Of a stretch of DNA of 64,000 nucleotides, positions 34,489 to 47,082 are shown piece by piece (the first letter of the stretch is position 1; each line of letters starts with the position of its first letter). The DNA is from Gymnopilus junonius. Lineage: Eukaryota; Basidiomycota; Agaricomycetes; Agaricales; Galerinaceae. The notes below the pieces were generated by a model. The model saw only the letters and a program-made list of their open reading frames with translations. It did not search any database and had not been told where the DNA came from. Location: contig JADNYJ010000109.1 of NCBI GenBank assembly GCA_015501075.1, positions 62,001 to 126,000 of the forward strand, read 5' to 3'. Position numbers and translations under genes: made by a program.

Positions 34489-34769
34489 ACTGGCAAGTTT
34501 GTAATTCCACGTAATCTCTTACGGTACAATGCAGTAGAGCCGAGCAAACTTTTATTATCTTATTCACAATAATTACTATTATCGCCAGTTTTTCCCCGAT
34601 TTAGGAAACTAAAAGGCCGATATTGAAAGGCAGGCCCTTTTGAGGCAATTGTCATTCTGAGAATGGCCCCGCATCTCAATGGCGATTGTTCTCTCATTGG
34701 ACAAATACCCTGGCTTTCAAGTGAACCTCTTTCCATATTCCGCACCCACTCATTGCAAGTCCTCCAAAA
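34489..34769. other. Short intergenic
   Basis: 281 bp; nothing recognised. Confidence 0.4.
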
Positions 34770-35153
34770 ATGATATCTTCAGAGACTAAATTATCATATG
34801 CGTCATGGAGTAGGAGGTTGGTCTGACGTCTTACACTCCTTTTCTTCTATTCACAATTATTTCGTGCAGGAAATTTATTGCCAGACCGGAAATCCCTTCT
34901 GAGGAGATATGGAAAACTCTTCAAGGGGAAGATATGCCTGCTGAATTGTAAACGCTACATTAAATTTCTTAACTCCGTCATCAACTTTCACTCTAGGAAA
35001 AAGCAGGAAGATACCTCCTTTGGAATTAATGTGCCATGTATATGGGGATGCGACGAGTACCTGAAGCCCGACTTTGAGAGTATATCGAAACATGTTACCT
35101 CTCGCCACTCAGTCATGACCCAGAAGAACAATAAAGCCATTGGTATCAATTGA
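34770..35153 (+). CDS. Small zinc-finger-like protein
   Basis: Three short exons: from ATG 34770 (MISSETKLSYASWSRR), then KFIARPEIPSEEIWKTLQGE after an intron ending at 34869, then KKQEDTSFGINVPCIWGCDE after a 48-nt intron ending at 34995. The last exon has C-x3-C and SISKHVTSRH (H-x4-H), a C2H2-like unit, and ends QKNNKAIGIN. About 93 residues. Similar short single-finger proteins occur in agarics. It may be related to the broken zinc-finger locus at 30.4-30.9 kb. The model rests on splice phase and the metal-ligand pattern only. Confidence 0.5.
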
Positions 35154-35373
35154 ACATCCAAAAACCTTGACAATCATTTCTTATATGCAGTCATACGTAC
35201 TGCACTGTATAGTCGTCCTTGAACCGAGTTTTAATCTCGAGCGAAAAATAAACTAGCTTTAAATCCCAGCCTTTTCGCCAAGAGCGCATATTGTACACTT
35301 CCGCGAAGATGACAATGTTCTTCAATCATGTATTACATTACTAAACATTGAAATCTTGTCAAGAATAAGTAGA

Positions 35374-37134
35374 CTAAATCCTACACTTCCTATCTTTGAA
35401 TAGCGTGGCGCTATCCAACACTGCACCATCCGCGCTCCTCACAAACTCATGCGTCAAATGAGTGCAGTTATGGAACATCAGGCGGCTCCAGCCATAATCT
35501 GTATCGATAGCGGCCCTGCTGAAAGGAGCCAATACATCATTGAGGGTGTCCAGCCCGTCGTAATGGCCAGCGGCGCCATTAGTAATGTACCAAGGAAACT
35601 TGGGATTATTGAGCTCGTTCAGATCGACAGTACCGTTGAAGATAGGAGCAACGCGTTCAAAGACGTGGAAGTGGCCAGAGAATACGAGGTCCACGGAGTA
35701 TTGATTCAAGATAGACTCGAAAGCCTCTTGGCACTCGGTGCACGCAGTGCCACTTACATACCATGGCCGATGGCCAGCTTATAAACAGCAGTGAATCAGG
35801 TTCCATGAGGAACATATCTTGATTTGAAAGGACTCACCTGCAATGACCCAAGGAGTCTTCTTTCGATCCACATTCTTCAGGTCGTTCTTCAGCCAATTGA
35901 TTTGTTGATTCGCCAATCCAAACGGACCACTATCCTCTCCACCCTCCCCACCTGGCTGGTCGGGTCCGATAAGACCATGGCCCAAGTCAGTTTCTGTATC
36001 GAATTGCACGAAGTGAACCATGCCGTGGTCGAATGAGAACCAAAAGTTCTCGAGCCACCAGATTCGGAGGAAGGCATGCGGAAGTGGTTACGGAAGCCTG
36101 TGAAGTTGGTCTGACCGGGGATGCAGATAGTGACGTCGAAACCATGGGTGCCACCGTTATCACCTACAAATCACCAGTCGGAATATTGAGGACGACAGCG
36201 TTTCATTACTTACAGTTTGCTTCATGATTTCCTGGCCCGACCATCCATGCTTTTTGACTTGTAATTGGCGTCATCTCATCATAAAACTGATTCAAGAGTG
36301 ATTCAAAAACATGGAAGCCATCCGCAACGGACGTATTCGGCAAGAAACCTTGAACTTCTTCCTTTAACCAATAATCGGCATAAGCGATATCACCAGCTAA
36401 GAAAGAGCCCATCAGCATTTGCATATTGGACGAAGAAAGGGCAGATTGGACGAGAGAACGGTTAGAGGTGAAAAACTCACGATGCCATAAAAATTCCCAG
36501 TTACTGTCCTGCTGCAATGACTGGATCGTGTTAATCTCTCCGGGCTTGAGAGGATTGGCCGCTCCTTTCCCTACAGTAGTACTCAAACCATCCGGCCCAA
36601 TCAACCCTAAATCGACCACCACAGCAGTAGTAAAGGGCGTATGATCACCAGCCTCCCTCGACGTTGTAAACGAGAAGATGCTGCTCTCGTTCGCGAAGGA
36701 TGGGCGCCAGAAATACTTGGTGTTTGGAAACAAATTGGTAAGGCGAACGTGGTTGTTGAATGTAAGGGAGGTGGGGTAGGTCACACTCTCTGCGTTTTTA
36801 TGCGACGAAACGAATGGGAGGAAGTGGGGAGTGAAACCGTACTGCACAGTGGGAGGTTCCGGCAGCTTTGAGAACGTGTTCCAGGAGACAAGCATCCCTG
36901 TAGGCCCAGCGTACGCCTGGCGAATTTGAACGGGTTCGAATGGGTCCTCAGGTACTCGAACATGAGATATAGAAGGAAGGTCTGCAAGAGCCACGAAGCC
37001 CAACTTGCGAGCAAGAACAGCACCAGAAGTGTAGGAATCATCGCAACGTATGTCGGTCGGACTCGGATGAGGGGTTGGCGACGATTCAGTGTCTCTACTC
37101 CGACTACGTATTTATCTAACGGGAAAGACGCCAT
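35374..37134 (-). CDS. Purple acid phosphatase, with two apparent -1 indels
   Basis: Dinuclear-metal phosphatase (PAP). The N terminus at 37134 (MASFPLDKYVVGVE) has one membrane segment (IPTLLVLFLL), then a fibronectin-like domain (VQIRQAYAGPTGMLVSWNTF) and the metallophosphoesterase domain. Metal motifs in order: VVDLGLIG, AGDIAYADYW, GPGNHE, GHRPWY and FSGHFHVFER, a complete set. The last exon ends at 35374. Frame breaks need a missing base near 37012 (between the membrane segment and KLGFVALADLP) and near 36058 (SESGG to LENFWFSFDHG). Both sit beside short G/C runs. With all catalytic motifs kept, sequence errors are as likely as decay. Role probably phosphate scavenging at the cell surface or vacuole. 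Confidence 0.85.
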
Positions 37135-39003
37135 ATCAGCGCAATTTGGGCGCACGTTCGTGGTTTAGTTGGCGCTCAAATTTCTGAGGGGCATGTTGGC
37201 AATCAAGCCGGACTTGAACGCGACAGTCGGGTGCAGAGATGCTATTTTTAGAACGTAAATCATGCGGAGGCGTCGGTACCATGTGCCCTCCTCCAGAATT
37301 GACTGAAAAAAAGTAAATCTCTGAAAAAAAAAACTACAGGAACCGCTTGCGGAGTTCCTTTAGAAGACCCAACCCATTTGTAGACATAAATCTTACCGGC
37401 TCAATACCGACTGTTAATTTACTTGCTCCTGCAAAGGTTCAATACTCAATCTTCATTCCATGGAGTTCTGGTCCTCGGAAACCAAAATATCGTACTCAGC
37501 GCACGTGGAGCTCAAGCATCTTCTTTAAATCGTAGTAAAATGTTGGTCACACGAGCAGACCATGTAATCGATGTAAGTTTGACAGATGGAAGCAGGAAGC
37601 AGAGAACTTCTCATCGAAGAAGTTCCAGTAGTTCCAAAAATAAGGGAAGGATGCACCGTAGGAATCAGGCTGATAACGGAATTTCACTTCTTTTGGTTAA
37701 TCGTTAGTTTAGTATGATTTACAATTTCAACAAAGTGACTTACATAACACATCAAGACGATTCCTGTGGATTGTTATAATGACCACAGGAAGCGCTCCAG
37801 TACATATTGCCAGCAGCGAACAACTCGAGTTCCTCAACATAACGCTGGACCATCGCAGGCACTTCTTCCGACTTCTTTCTCAGAGTCACCGACTTCTGCT
37901 TCTTGCGACGATTGATGATGCCTTTGAAGTGAGCTTGCCCAATATCTCCTGCAGGCCGTATTGCCGCATAAAGATAGGGACCGCATATCCTTCAACGAAA
38001 TATCCATTATCCCTCGCATAAAAGCAATGACTGTAAATTAAAAGGTCAGGCAATTCGAACGGTATAGAATAATGTTTAGAAATTCGCACCCAGCCCCACC
38101 ATCTATCATTAGGTATGGCCAATACTTCTCCATAGTTTCCCACTGTTGGTGTTCTCTGACATCCGAAAATTACTCGTGTCAGTGGGTATCGACAAAGTGG
38201 AAGGTGCTTGGAGCGCGTACCGAATCAGGATGCGTTGATATTTACACTCATTTCTCTCATTCTCAGCTCGCCAACCCTGAGCCGCTATTAGTTGTGGAAA
38301 TTGATTGCGACAACCGCACTCACCAGTCTCGCCTACTAACTTCATGGCTTTTACTGAAACCGACGCAGGTCAGAGAGTCGAGAACCCCATCCAGCAGCGA
38401 TAACCAATATGGTCAAGCCATGAATCTAATGTGTAAATTTTGGTAGTAAGCGGCTAAATGTTTTAAGAGTGAGAGAAAGAAACGAACCTCTGTCAGAATA
38501 CGAGACCTAGGCGGAATGATCAACCCTCAAGGCCTCAACTTCAACATCATACAACGGAACTCCGTAGCATTTACGATAGACTCTGTAGTACGCAGATGCT
38601 AGAATAACGAAGAAAAGTTTTGGGACAACGGGAGGAGCTCGGAGCGTTCGTAACAATGGTCACACATATGACGCGTGACTTAATGTTCTCATCCGACGGC
38701 ATCCGACTCCGAAGTCTCCCTTCCTCCCTTCCATGTTTTGTTGCCTGAGGCCTCTGCTTTCCTCGAAACTTATCCGAAAAAAAGTCCCGGTTTATACTTT
38801 ATAAGTGTCACTGCATTTATATCCTCAATGCATTGATTTTTTCATTTATTCATGATGTAGTGACAGTCTCAGGCTAATCCTTTGTCTGAGCGATTATAAG
38901 GCAGCCTCTAGATCTGAGAGTGTAGCATCCGTGAATCACGCACTGACAACTATAAATATGGCCATCTTTTAAACACTATTCCGGATGTGTATGATCGGTA
39001 ATC
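37135..39003. other. Intergenic, fragments only
   Basis: About 1.9 kb. A minus-strand frame at 37886-38143 (RWWGWVRISKHYSIPFELPD) looks protein-like and may be part of a degenerate gene, but I cannot name it. The rest shows nothing. Confidence 0.35.
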
Positions 39004-41268
39004 CTAATTTCTATTTTTCTTCTTAACAGTGCCCACTTCGCTTTCGGCGTTGACGGAAGAGGTCTCCAGGGATAATTGGACGGGTGACTTCTCCTGTTCC
39101 TCCTTCTTCGACTTCGCTTTCTGTTTCTTCGTCATCACGACTCTGCCCATTCCTAGCGAGGCAACATACCCAACCGCAACTAGTGCAGTCGTGACGATCA
39201 TCATCTTGGAGAATGCAGCACCATATGCCTGCCGAATGATGGCCCGTACCTCGGCTGGTACTTGATATAGGTTCGAGATGCTTTCTACAGCTTCAATGTA
39301 CTGATAAAGAAAGAAATCATTACAACTTCCGTGCGATGGTTAAAAAGGTGATGTGCTTTAACTTACTGGAGCAGAAAGTGGGTTAGAGAGGATGCGGTTG
39401 GAAACCACGTTCTGGATGATGGACCCCTGGATGGAAATTGCGATAATACCACCCAGAGACTTGCTCCACATCGTCATCGTCGTTACAGATGCCAACTCGT
39501 CTCGGGTGACTTGGCTCTGTGCTGCGATCGTATTCGTCTGATAGATGAATCCCATGCCCAAGCCTGTGATAACCAGGATAACAAATTCTGGGCCTTTGGC
39601 TTGGTTTCCATTGAATAAAATGCAGAGACCGGTCCCAACCAAGTTCACAAGACCTCCTATCCACAACCAAGGTCTAACCCACCCTGATCTGGATACCAAA
39701 ATGCCGACTACAACAGAAGAAAGTGAAAGAGGAAGGATGCTATATGCCGTCAATTTTAAGTTCATAAACATATATCTGAGAGGACGCACTAAGGGAGTAA
39801 CTCCAGACCAGAAATTATCTGCGAATCGAACTTGACGAGTTGATAATATGTCGGAATGTAAACGGCTAGCCCATAGACAGACGCATGAATGAACAGATAA
39901 TTCAGGGTGGCCGCCACAACGTTACGATGCCTGAACATGGCGAGCGGTATCACGGGGGTCTTGGGGACACGCATCTCATAAAGTATAAACACTGGAATGA
40001 GGCCACCTCCAACAGCCAGGAGAGCAACGACCTGGTGGCTTGACCAAGGGACAATGACGCCTCCCCAGGACAATGCAAGAAGAAACGAGACAACCGAGAT
40101 CGAAAGGATGGCGATTCCACCAAAGTCAATATCAGCGATGGTGACTCCTTTCTCTGGCCTGTCAGGTATCTTGTGTAAAAGTAGAAGAATTACCGCCATC
40201 GCTACGCCACCTACGGGGAGGTTAATGTAGAAACACCATCGCCAGGTGACGTCTTTGGTGAATATTCCTGCAATTTCTAAGGTTTAGTAGCAAGTAGCTG
40301 TAATCATTGTTGGATCGTACCCCCTAGAATCTGTGTACAACTCAATGAGTGTTTTGTTCAAACAAGAACTGCAGCAATACTCACAGGGCCAAGAACATTA
40401 GCTAGAGCATATCGGGCGTACATCACGCCCATATATCTGCCTCGTTCTCGAATAGGCACCAATCTGTCAAAGAGTCAATACGCAGTTCCGTGGGGAAGTG
40501 AAAAAGGCGTACTGGCTAACCATAATCATGATGACGACCTATTATAAACAATGAGCTTGGTCAAGCAATTATTTTAATTAAGGTAAGATTCTGACCATCA
40601 GACCAGCTGCTCCGATTCCTATGGAGGGAAGGATTATTCAGTTTGTAACTCTCGACCAGTTCAGGAAGAGGAGATCCGACCAGCTACAGCTCTTCCACAG
40701 CACAACCATATGAAATTTTGCGCGGTTGCAGTCATCAAAGAGCCAAATTCGAAGAGAATAACCGAAATAATAAGCATCGCCTATATGAATTTCCTTGGAT
40801 GAGCAAAGACCTGACTGGTGCAACCCAAGAACTTACCTTGGACCCGAAAAGGTCTGAAGCTCGACCGAAAAAAGGTTGAAAGACCGTGGAAGTGAGAAGG
40901 TACGAAGTCGCGATCCCTTGATGAGAAAATTTACCTCGTCATTAATGAGGAAATAAATTCAAGATTCTGCGTACAGCTCTGAGAATCCAACTCATTGAAT
41001 TGAGAAGCGATAGTTGGCATGGCTGTCGATGCAATTGTCTGATCCAGAGCGGCTAAAAGCCAGTAGCAGAAAAACTAATCGAAAATTAACTTCTATGTCC
41101 AGAGAAAGCGATAATCGGTTTAGTCTCTTACCTCAAGAAAGCCAAATGCAGCTCAATGGGTGACATATTGTGCCCCGTGCCCTCCTCTTCTTCATTATTA
41201 TGCAGTGATCGGGATGCATCCTCTTCCTGAGGTTGGCGGGTTAAGGTCTCGCTGTCGGGTTCAGACAT
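39004..41268 (-). CDS. MFS multidrug transporter, DHA2 (14-TMS) type
   Basis: Proton-coupled efflux pump family. Start at 41268 with a long acidic cytosolic tail (MSEPDSETLTRQPQEEDAS), first membrane segment AALDQTIASTAMPTIASQF (the DHA2 LDxTIVxxALP motif), then WRWCFYINLPVGGVAMAVIL typical after the LGPLLGG loop. Later segments: ISGLELLP joined by an intron to YILPLSLSSVVVGILVSRSG, TGLGMGFIYQTN and a C-terminal tail rich in Lys/Glu ending KKKNRN. Many introns of about 50 nt. No lesion found in the parts read. Adjacent to the UbiA-like and GGPP synthase genes on the same strand, so export of a terpenoid is a reasonable inference. Confidence 0.85.
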
Positions 41269-42319
41269 GTGGCTGCAGGAAGAATGTCTTTAGGATGATG
41301 GTAATACTCAAGAAAGACGTTTGCGACTGCTGAAACGTTGACACTGGCCATTGACTGATGAGCCGAGGTTGTCGCCGAGTGAATAGTTATCGCCGAACGT
41401 ACAATCTACGGAAGTCACAAGCTACAAAGGTTAGAGTACAGCCGCAGAGCCCGAACTTCGGGCGCTTCAAACATCAACCCGCATTAACCCCTGCAGTTCA
41501 GATTTTTTGCAGCCCAGACTGTCCAGGCTGTCCAGGCATTTATCCGTTTTGTGAGACCCGCCAAGTACGACCAATTTGGGTCGGAGTAAAAGGGGTGATG
41601 TACTCCGACGTAGGCGAGGGAAACATTGAGGGCCGGCATCTACGCTCTGATGTGGCAGGTAGTTTCGTTAACGGACATACAATTTCAATTATCTATCCAC
41701 CGACGATCAGATGGAATTACTTTCTTGTGCGTTCCAACTTCTAAGGAACTTTTCATAGTGCCCATCACCCAGGCTTCGGTACAAGCTCGCAAGATTGGTT
41801 GGGAGACACTCCGGGCCCAGCGCTATCTCTTGCCTTTATGATGCCATGTCCCCATGAAAGGCTATGTCGTTCCAGAACCACATTGAAATATCTGTCATCC
41901 AGCATCAATACCTTCATTCACTCTCAAGAGGAAAGCATATTGTGGCTGGCAGAGGACGCTTTTCGTTTAGGACCCGACAATGGGCTACACAGCTAGGATA
42001 CTAAGTAAGTTTCGCCTAAAGTCTCTACTCACAAAGCCCGGTATATTTAGCCTAAATTGATGCTTTCATGCTTTCACGTTAGCCAGATACGGAAAGTAGC
42101 GCTCAATTTTGTTCTGAAACGTCTGAAACGTGACAAAATCCGATCTTCCTTCAACGGTGTTATGTTATATGTCATTAGGGTCTAAATTATTCAATCACCA
42201 ACAGCAGTAGTTGAGTAAGTTGAAACCATTCATATAGGGATATCACCAATCCAGATCCTTAAAGCGTCATATCGTAAAAACTCTGCTATAAACTGAACTG
42301 GACAAGACGTGTATTGTTT
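41269..42319. other. Intergenic
   Basis: The 129-codon plus-strand frame at 41358 has no motif and is rejected. Region holds the 5' part of the MFS gene and the 3' part of the UbiA gene; nothing else seen. Confidence 0.4.
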
Positions 42320-43487
42320 CTACATAGCCCAATGAAGGTTCTTATATGCTTCGACAGACCCGTACAAAATTGCAGTTATAGTTTGAGAATGGAAGCTGAA
42401 GCGATAAAGACCCCTGCGGCTCTTTTCGTTTAATGCCCAAACCAGCGCAATCGAATAAACTGACGCAAAGACGATATAGACGTTCGAAATGAAATAGAAC
42501 ATCGTAGTGAGATGAATAGTGGTCAAAAGCGCCTGTGTCCTGAACACAGATTTCATGAGTACGGGGATAGTGGGGACCTGAAGTTTCCAATCTTCATCGA
42601 AGTCTCGAACGTCTGCCATAACCTAGAGAAAAGTTAATTGCAATGCATTATAGACCATAAGGTTGCTCACAGCATGGCATGCTCTGTTGATAGTTGACCA
42701 AATCACGATCTCATGTGGTGACCAGGGGCCTGATGAGCCAGTTCCACCGATGGAGGTTGAGTTGGAGAGTATTGATCGCACGACCGCATAAGTTCCACAC
42801 CTGTGAAGGTCAAGCAAGATAAGAACATTATAACTAACTCAGTGGTAATATTTTACCCTCTGATAATTCCAATGAAAATGGCTTTCATTCCAGGAATTCT
42901 CTTGATCTGCTCCAACATCAAATGTCCATATAAGTCACTGACGCCGCAGAAGGTCAAAAATGGTGTACATACGACGAAACCTCGCTTTGCATCATCGTTT
43001 TTCTTTTCGCGATTTCTCCGAACCGGCGTGCGCCAATAAAAGAGGGTGGTGTCCCAAAGTAGTGCCGGAGTCACGAAACACGCTGTTATTGCCCACGTTG
43101 CTGGAGGGCAAAGGGATAGAGCAGCCAAAAGGAGGACGGCGCTGACAATAAGCAGCATCTTTGCCCGACTAAAAAGGTTGAGGACATTGTTGTTGGCAGT
43201 CTGCTTAGCACACTCCAAGGATGAAGCTTGATCATTGTAGTGATCCAAGCCTATAGTAACTATATCTGAAGCCACACAAATGGTGACCTATATATTCGCG
43301 TCGATGATCAGTAAGTATAGCACCATGCTACTCGAAGACAGCTATGGCGCACCGGTCTCCAGTCTATGACTCCATAGACAGAGTAAGAAATAAAAGTGGA
43401 AAGTGCCAGACTTCCTAAGGATGTCATGATAGGATGCACGAGCAGCTCGTCTTTAAGCTTTGAAAAATGAAGGAGTGGTGAAGCCAT
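42320..43487 (-). CDS. UbiA-like prenyltransferase (membrane)
   Basis: Integral membrane enzyme that would move a prenyl chain or cyclise a prenyl diphosphate. Start at 43487 (MASPLLHFSKLKDELLVHPI). Acidic motif 1 is atypical: DIVTIGLDHYNDQAS (about 43272-43228), with Asp where classical members have NDxxDxxxD. Motif 2 is clear: NRACHAV spliced to MADVRDFDEDWKLQVPTIPV (about 42620-42560), matching DxRDxxxD. Helices follow: AKMLLIVSAVLLLAALSL, WAITACFVTPALLWD and a C-terminal set ending NLHWAM. About 300 residues, four or five exons. Fumagillin's terpene cyclase is a UbiA-type enzyme, and lipid or aromatic prenyltransferases are also possible. Upstream neighbour is GGPP synthase, which would supply the C20 donor. 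Confidence 0.75.
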
Positions 43488-44061
43488 TTTGACAATTTTT
43501 CGTTGTCATCAGTACCAACACTACATCTTTATACCTCCTTGAAATCCAATGACTTTGACGCTTCAAAATCCATGATATTGATCGGATAATAGATATGCAT
43601 TTGACATCAAACAAGTTCAGTATTCAATTCGGCGGCTCCGGTGGCTCTCTCTCCCCGCAGACCCGATTGTTCCTTTAATCCTACGACGGACACTGGACTG
43701 TCGATATGTCCATTTGTCATGAAACTGCCATCATAAACCTATTCAGCGTCACATTTCATATTTGGAGGACATCCGATAATACAGGAAATTTGGGCGCATG
43801 CATATCTAAGTCTTGACAGATTATGTTGACCGATGGTAGGAAAACCCTAGATATTTGTTGGTAAGGAACAACGATGGCGTTATCAATACTTTGGTATCGA
43901 TACATCACACTTCGCATCGCCTTCAAGTTTAACGGGGGCAGCTGCCAAGATTTGTTGGCAGTTTAATTTGCCGTTACGTCCGGAAGAAGAGAACTCTATC
44001 AAGTATCTAATAATATCTGCGTTGTACGCAAGTCTAGAACAACATGTACTACATAATGGAA
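43488..44061. other. Intergenic between GGPP synthase and UbiA-like gene
   Basis: Promoter of the UbiA-like gene and terminator of GGPP synthase. No element could be picked out by eye. Confidence 0.45.
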
Positions 44062-45593
44062 TTAATTGTAATTCGAAAGTAAATCAACGATCTTCTCCAA
44101 TGCTGAATTGCCGCCCAAGCGGCGAATTTCCTCCCGAACTTGCTGCTCTAAGTTCTGGAGCACGGAACGGCAGTACTGGAAGGATCGAGTTTGCTTATCC
44201 AAGTATGAGACCGCATGGTCCTTCAACGTAGGGCTAGACGGACGCTGCTGCAGGATATCTTTTGATGACTTCTATCAGCGAACACGTTGTACGAGGCCTG
44301 ATATGAAACACGTACTGAGCAGTTGTCGATCTCCTGGGTTGGCCCTGATGCCGTGAATGACAGGGAAAGAGAACTTTCCTTCGGTGAGGTCCTCCGCGTA
44401 GCCCTTGTGGGCAGAATACTTTCCCCTATCGTCAACCTTCGCTTTTAGGAAAATAGCGGGATATGTACCTTGTCTGATTGTAAATTACATAAATCGTCGC
44501 GAATCTGGAAGTAAACTATTGTGTGTGTGGGTCAGCGCAAAGTTTTAAGACGCCGAGAAGAGAGACATTTACCCCCGATTAGATTGACGATTCCGGTGTA
44601 GTCGCTGGGGACTTTTCGTTAGCTTATTACTCCAGGAGAATTGACGGTGTAATACATACATATCAACATTCTTCGTAGCTACTGCCATCATGAGACGAAC
44701 TGCAAGTCTGAATAGACCGCCTGTCTCTGAATAGAGCACGCGTGAGTATCGTGTTTTCCGAGGTTAAAGGATTTATCAAACATACTGTTGTTTACCATTT
44801 CAATGTATTCCTGTTCCGTGGGGCAAGACAGAGTGTCTCGCCAGTATAAATCTAGACCCTGCCCACGGTGTAAATTGAGCAACTCCTCTGTAGCAAAAAT
44901 AAATTTAGCAATACTGTCTGTCAGCTGGTGAGCAATACCAAAGTTCACCTATCACAATGTTGTGGTAACGCGCCAAATCGGTCGCGCTGCCCCGTAGGGA
45001 CGAAAGGTGTCCGAAGGCCTGGAAATAAACGTAATTTGCAGTATTGATCACTTGCGGTACCTGTAGACGTTTCAGTCAATCGAGCGAAACAATAGAACAA
45101 AGGCCTCTCACTCCATAAATCTTGTGGGCAACTATGATTGTAAGCGTGTGTTAGTGAATATGGATAACTCGAGGGTCAATTTTGAAATACCTGGACTACC
45201 GCGGCGAAGCTGAGAATTATCCTCGACATCGTCAACACTTTTCAGGCTAAGTTAAGAACAGACACAACGATAAAGGAACCAGAGTGACGTACAGTAAACT
45301 TGCGTTGTGTAACATGCTGACGATGTGCCCAATTACAGCCAAGTCGTTAGGGGGGACTTCGAGCCAAAGATTGAACGCTGCGATCATCTGCTTGCGAATT
45401 TCTTTGCCAGATAGTGACGTAAGATACGTGTAGGGGGCTAAGAGACACTACAAGACGGAATAAGATGAATGGAAGGGAGCAGATAAGTGGGACATACTGC
45501 TTCATCAGACTCTTTCCAATTGTTTTGCGTGAAGAGCCAGGCAATATCGTCATAGGAATTGTTGAGGTTGGATGTGGCTGTAGGAGTAAACAT
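44062..45593 (-). CDS. Geranylgeranyl diphosphate synthase
   Basis: Makes C20 GGPP from farnesyl-PP and isopentenyl-PP. ATG at 45593 ([20 protein letters not shown]; an in-frame ATG nine codons up is also possible). Motifs in order: [28 protein letters not shown], the first Asp-rich motif [14 protein letters not shown] (about 45230-45190), [35 protein letters not shown] (about 44890-44830), [12 protein letters not shown], the second motif [28 protein letters not shown], and the C-terminal LGGN. Stop at 44062. About seven introns. The second motif is DDLCN instead of DDYMN. The gene appears intact. It lies 574 bp upstream of the UbiA-like gene on the same strand. Confidence 0.93.
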
Positions 45594-47082
45594 GGCTATG
45601 AAAGTTTCTATTGTGACCAAACTTGCTTGATGTACTGGTATTTATTGGGGTTTTTTCCTGTGTGTAGGATTATGTTGTAATGCGATAGTGCCGATTTCAC
45701 ATCGTACTGACCACTGATTTAAGTTGGACGGGAGATCTTCCATTTGGGGATACCAGGCGCTCTGGTCAAACAAAGCCAGATGTTGTCAACGGAATATCCT
45801 GCATCCACTTGCTTTACCCTGGGCAGGTTGAAATTGGCATATTGGAAAGATCGGGTCAGTAGTCCGCGATCACCTCTGCCAAGATGTGTTATCTGCCCCT
45901 TTGGCATCCGCTTTTGTCCATTAGCAAACATCATTCCAATGAGAATCGAGGGGGTAGCACCTATCTGTTCAACCCTTTGACGATCTGGACCCATCGCGCC
46001 AGACCTATGCTGAAAACGAATTGATAGACTGAGTTAACGTTATGACTTTGCCGCACTATCGATTCACGCGATGAATGATTCACGGAATGGCCGCAAGCAA
46101 TTCTTCGGAGGATACATGGATGAAATTGGTGTGCGATAAAACAAGAGATAGAGGGAAATCCAATGCCCGAGGGAAGAGGCCAAGCTATAGAACTGAGGCT
46201 GCTATGAACACCGCCTCTAATGGATGCATCAATCCATAAGGCAGCGGTCGAACGTTGCGGCTTCATGCAATGATCAAAATACCAGAGATACGCCATTGGA
46301 GGTACATCAGTGCAGAAGGTTGCATTCTACAAACTTGCCAAGAAACCGTTCAAACATCCTATGACGTCGGGAAAATTAGAATCGCCGAGGCGGTTAGAGC
46401 TCTCAAAGACTTTCAATGGACCAGCTGACCGAATATGAAGAAGATTTACGGTACGTTAGTAAAGAAAAGATCAGTTACGTAAAAACCCAACTGACCGTCC
46501 AGTGGCTAATAAATCTCTTCCAGTATACTGCGACCAAGTCTTCAGATATTCAGTAAATTATCAAAAGCAGAGCAGTCCGACAGTCGTAAACTCAATTTCT
46601 GGTCTAAACTTGAAAGTTAGAATGTAATAACTCTACATCTGGACGGTACCAGTCGGACTCACCATGTGAAACATGTCAATCAAGGAGCTGAGCAGGAAGA
46701 AATCAAAACCAAGGTCGTCGCTGACGCGAGGTCCGATTTGGCCCGAGGTAGTAGTTGTCCGTCACACCGTGACGTAACAGCACTCCGAGACCGACGCGTC
46801 CGACTGGCACACCGGGCCCACGCTTTATGACAAGCAAACTACAAGCGGATTTCTCTCTATGGTCGCTGGCTGAAAGACAGTTATGCATTTCTAATTTATA
46901 GCTTTTGCCTCAGTTATAGGTTACTTATCTATGCGAACGTGTAGAAGGCCTTTCTGGCGGATCGGCAGACTGATGGCATCGTGACATCCCCAAATTTGGT
47001 ATGTATGCCTGAATACAATTTTCCGCGACATTGATGCTTGATCCCTTTCAACCATCGATAACTAGCTTCATAGGTCGTCTTC
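45594..47082. other. Unresolved, possible minus-strand membrane-protein exons
   Basis: Minus-strand frames (for example MAYLWYFDHCMKPQRSTAAL and YGLMHPLEAVFIAAS in another frame, 46300-45960) are hydrophobic and stop-free for up to about 110 codons. I could not assemble them into a gene or name a family. A membrane enzyme of the GGPP/UbiA cluster might be hidden or decayed here. About 46650-47082 shows nothing. Confidence 0.3.

Noticed and set aside
38072..38446. 124-codon plus-strand frame
   Set aside because: Overlaps a more protein-like minus-strand frame and has no recognisable domain.
41358..41744. 128-codon plus-strand frame
   Set aside because: No motif; composition as expected by chance.
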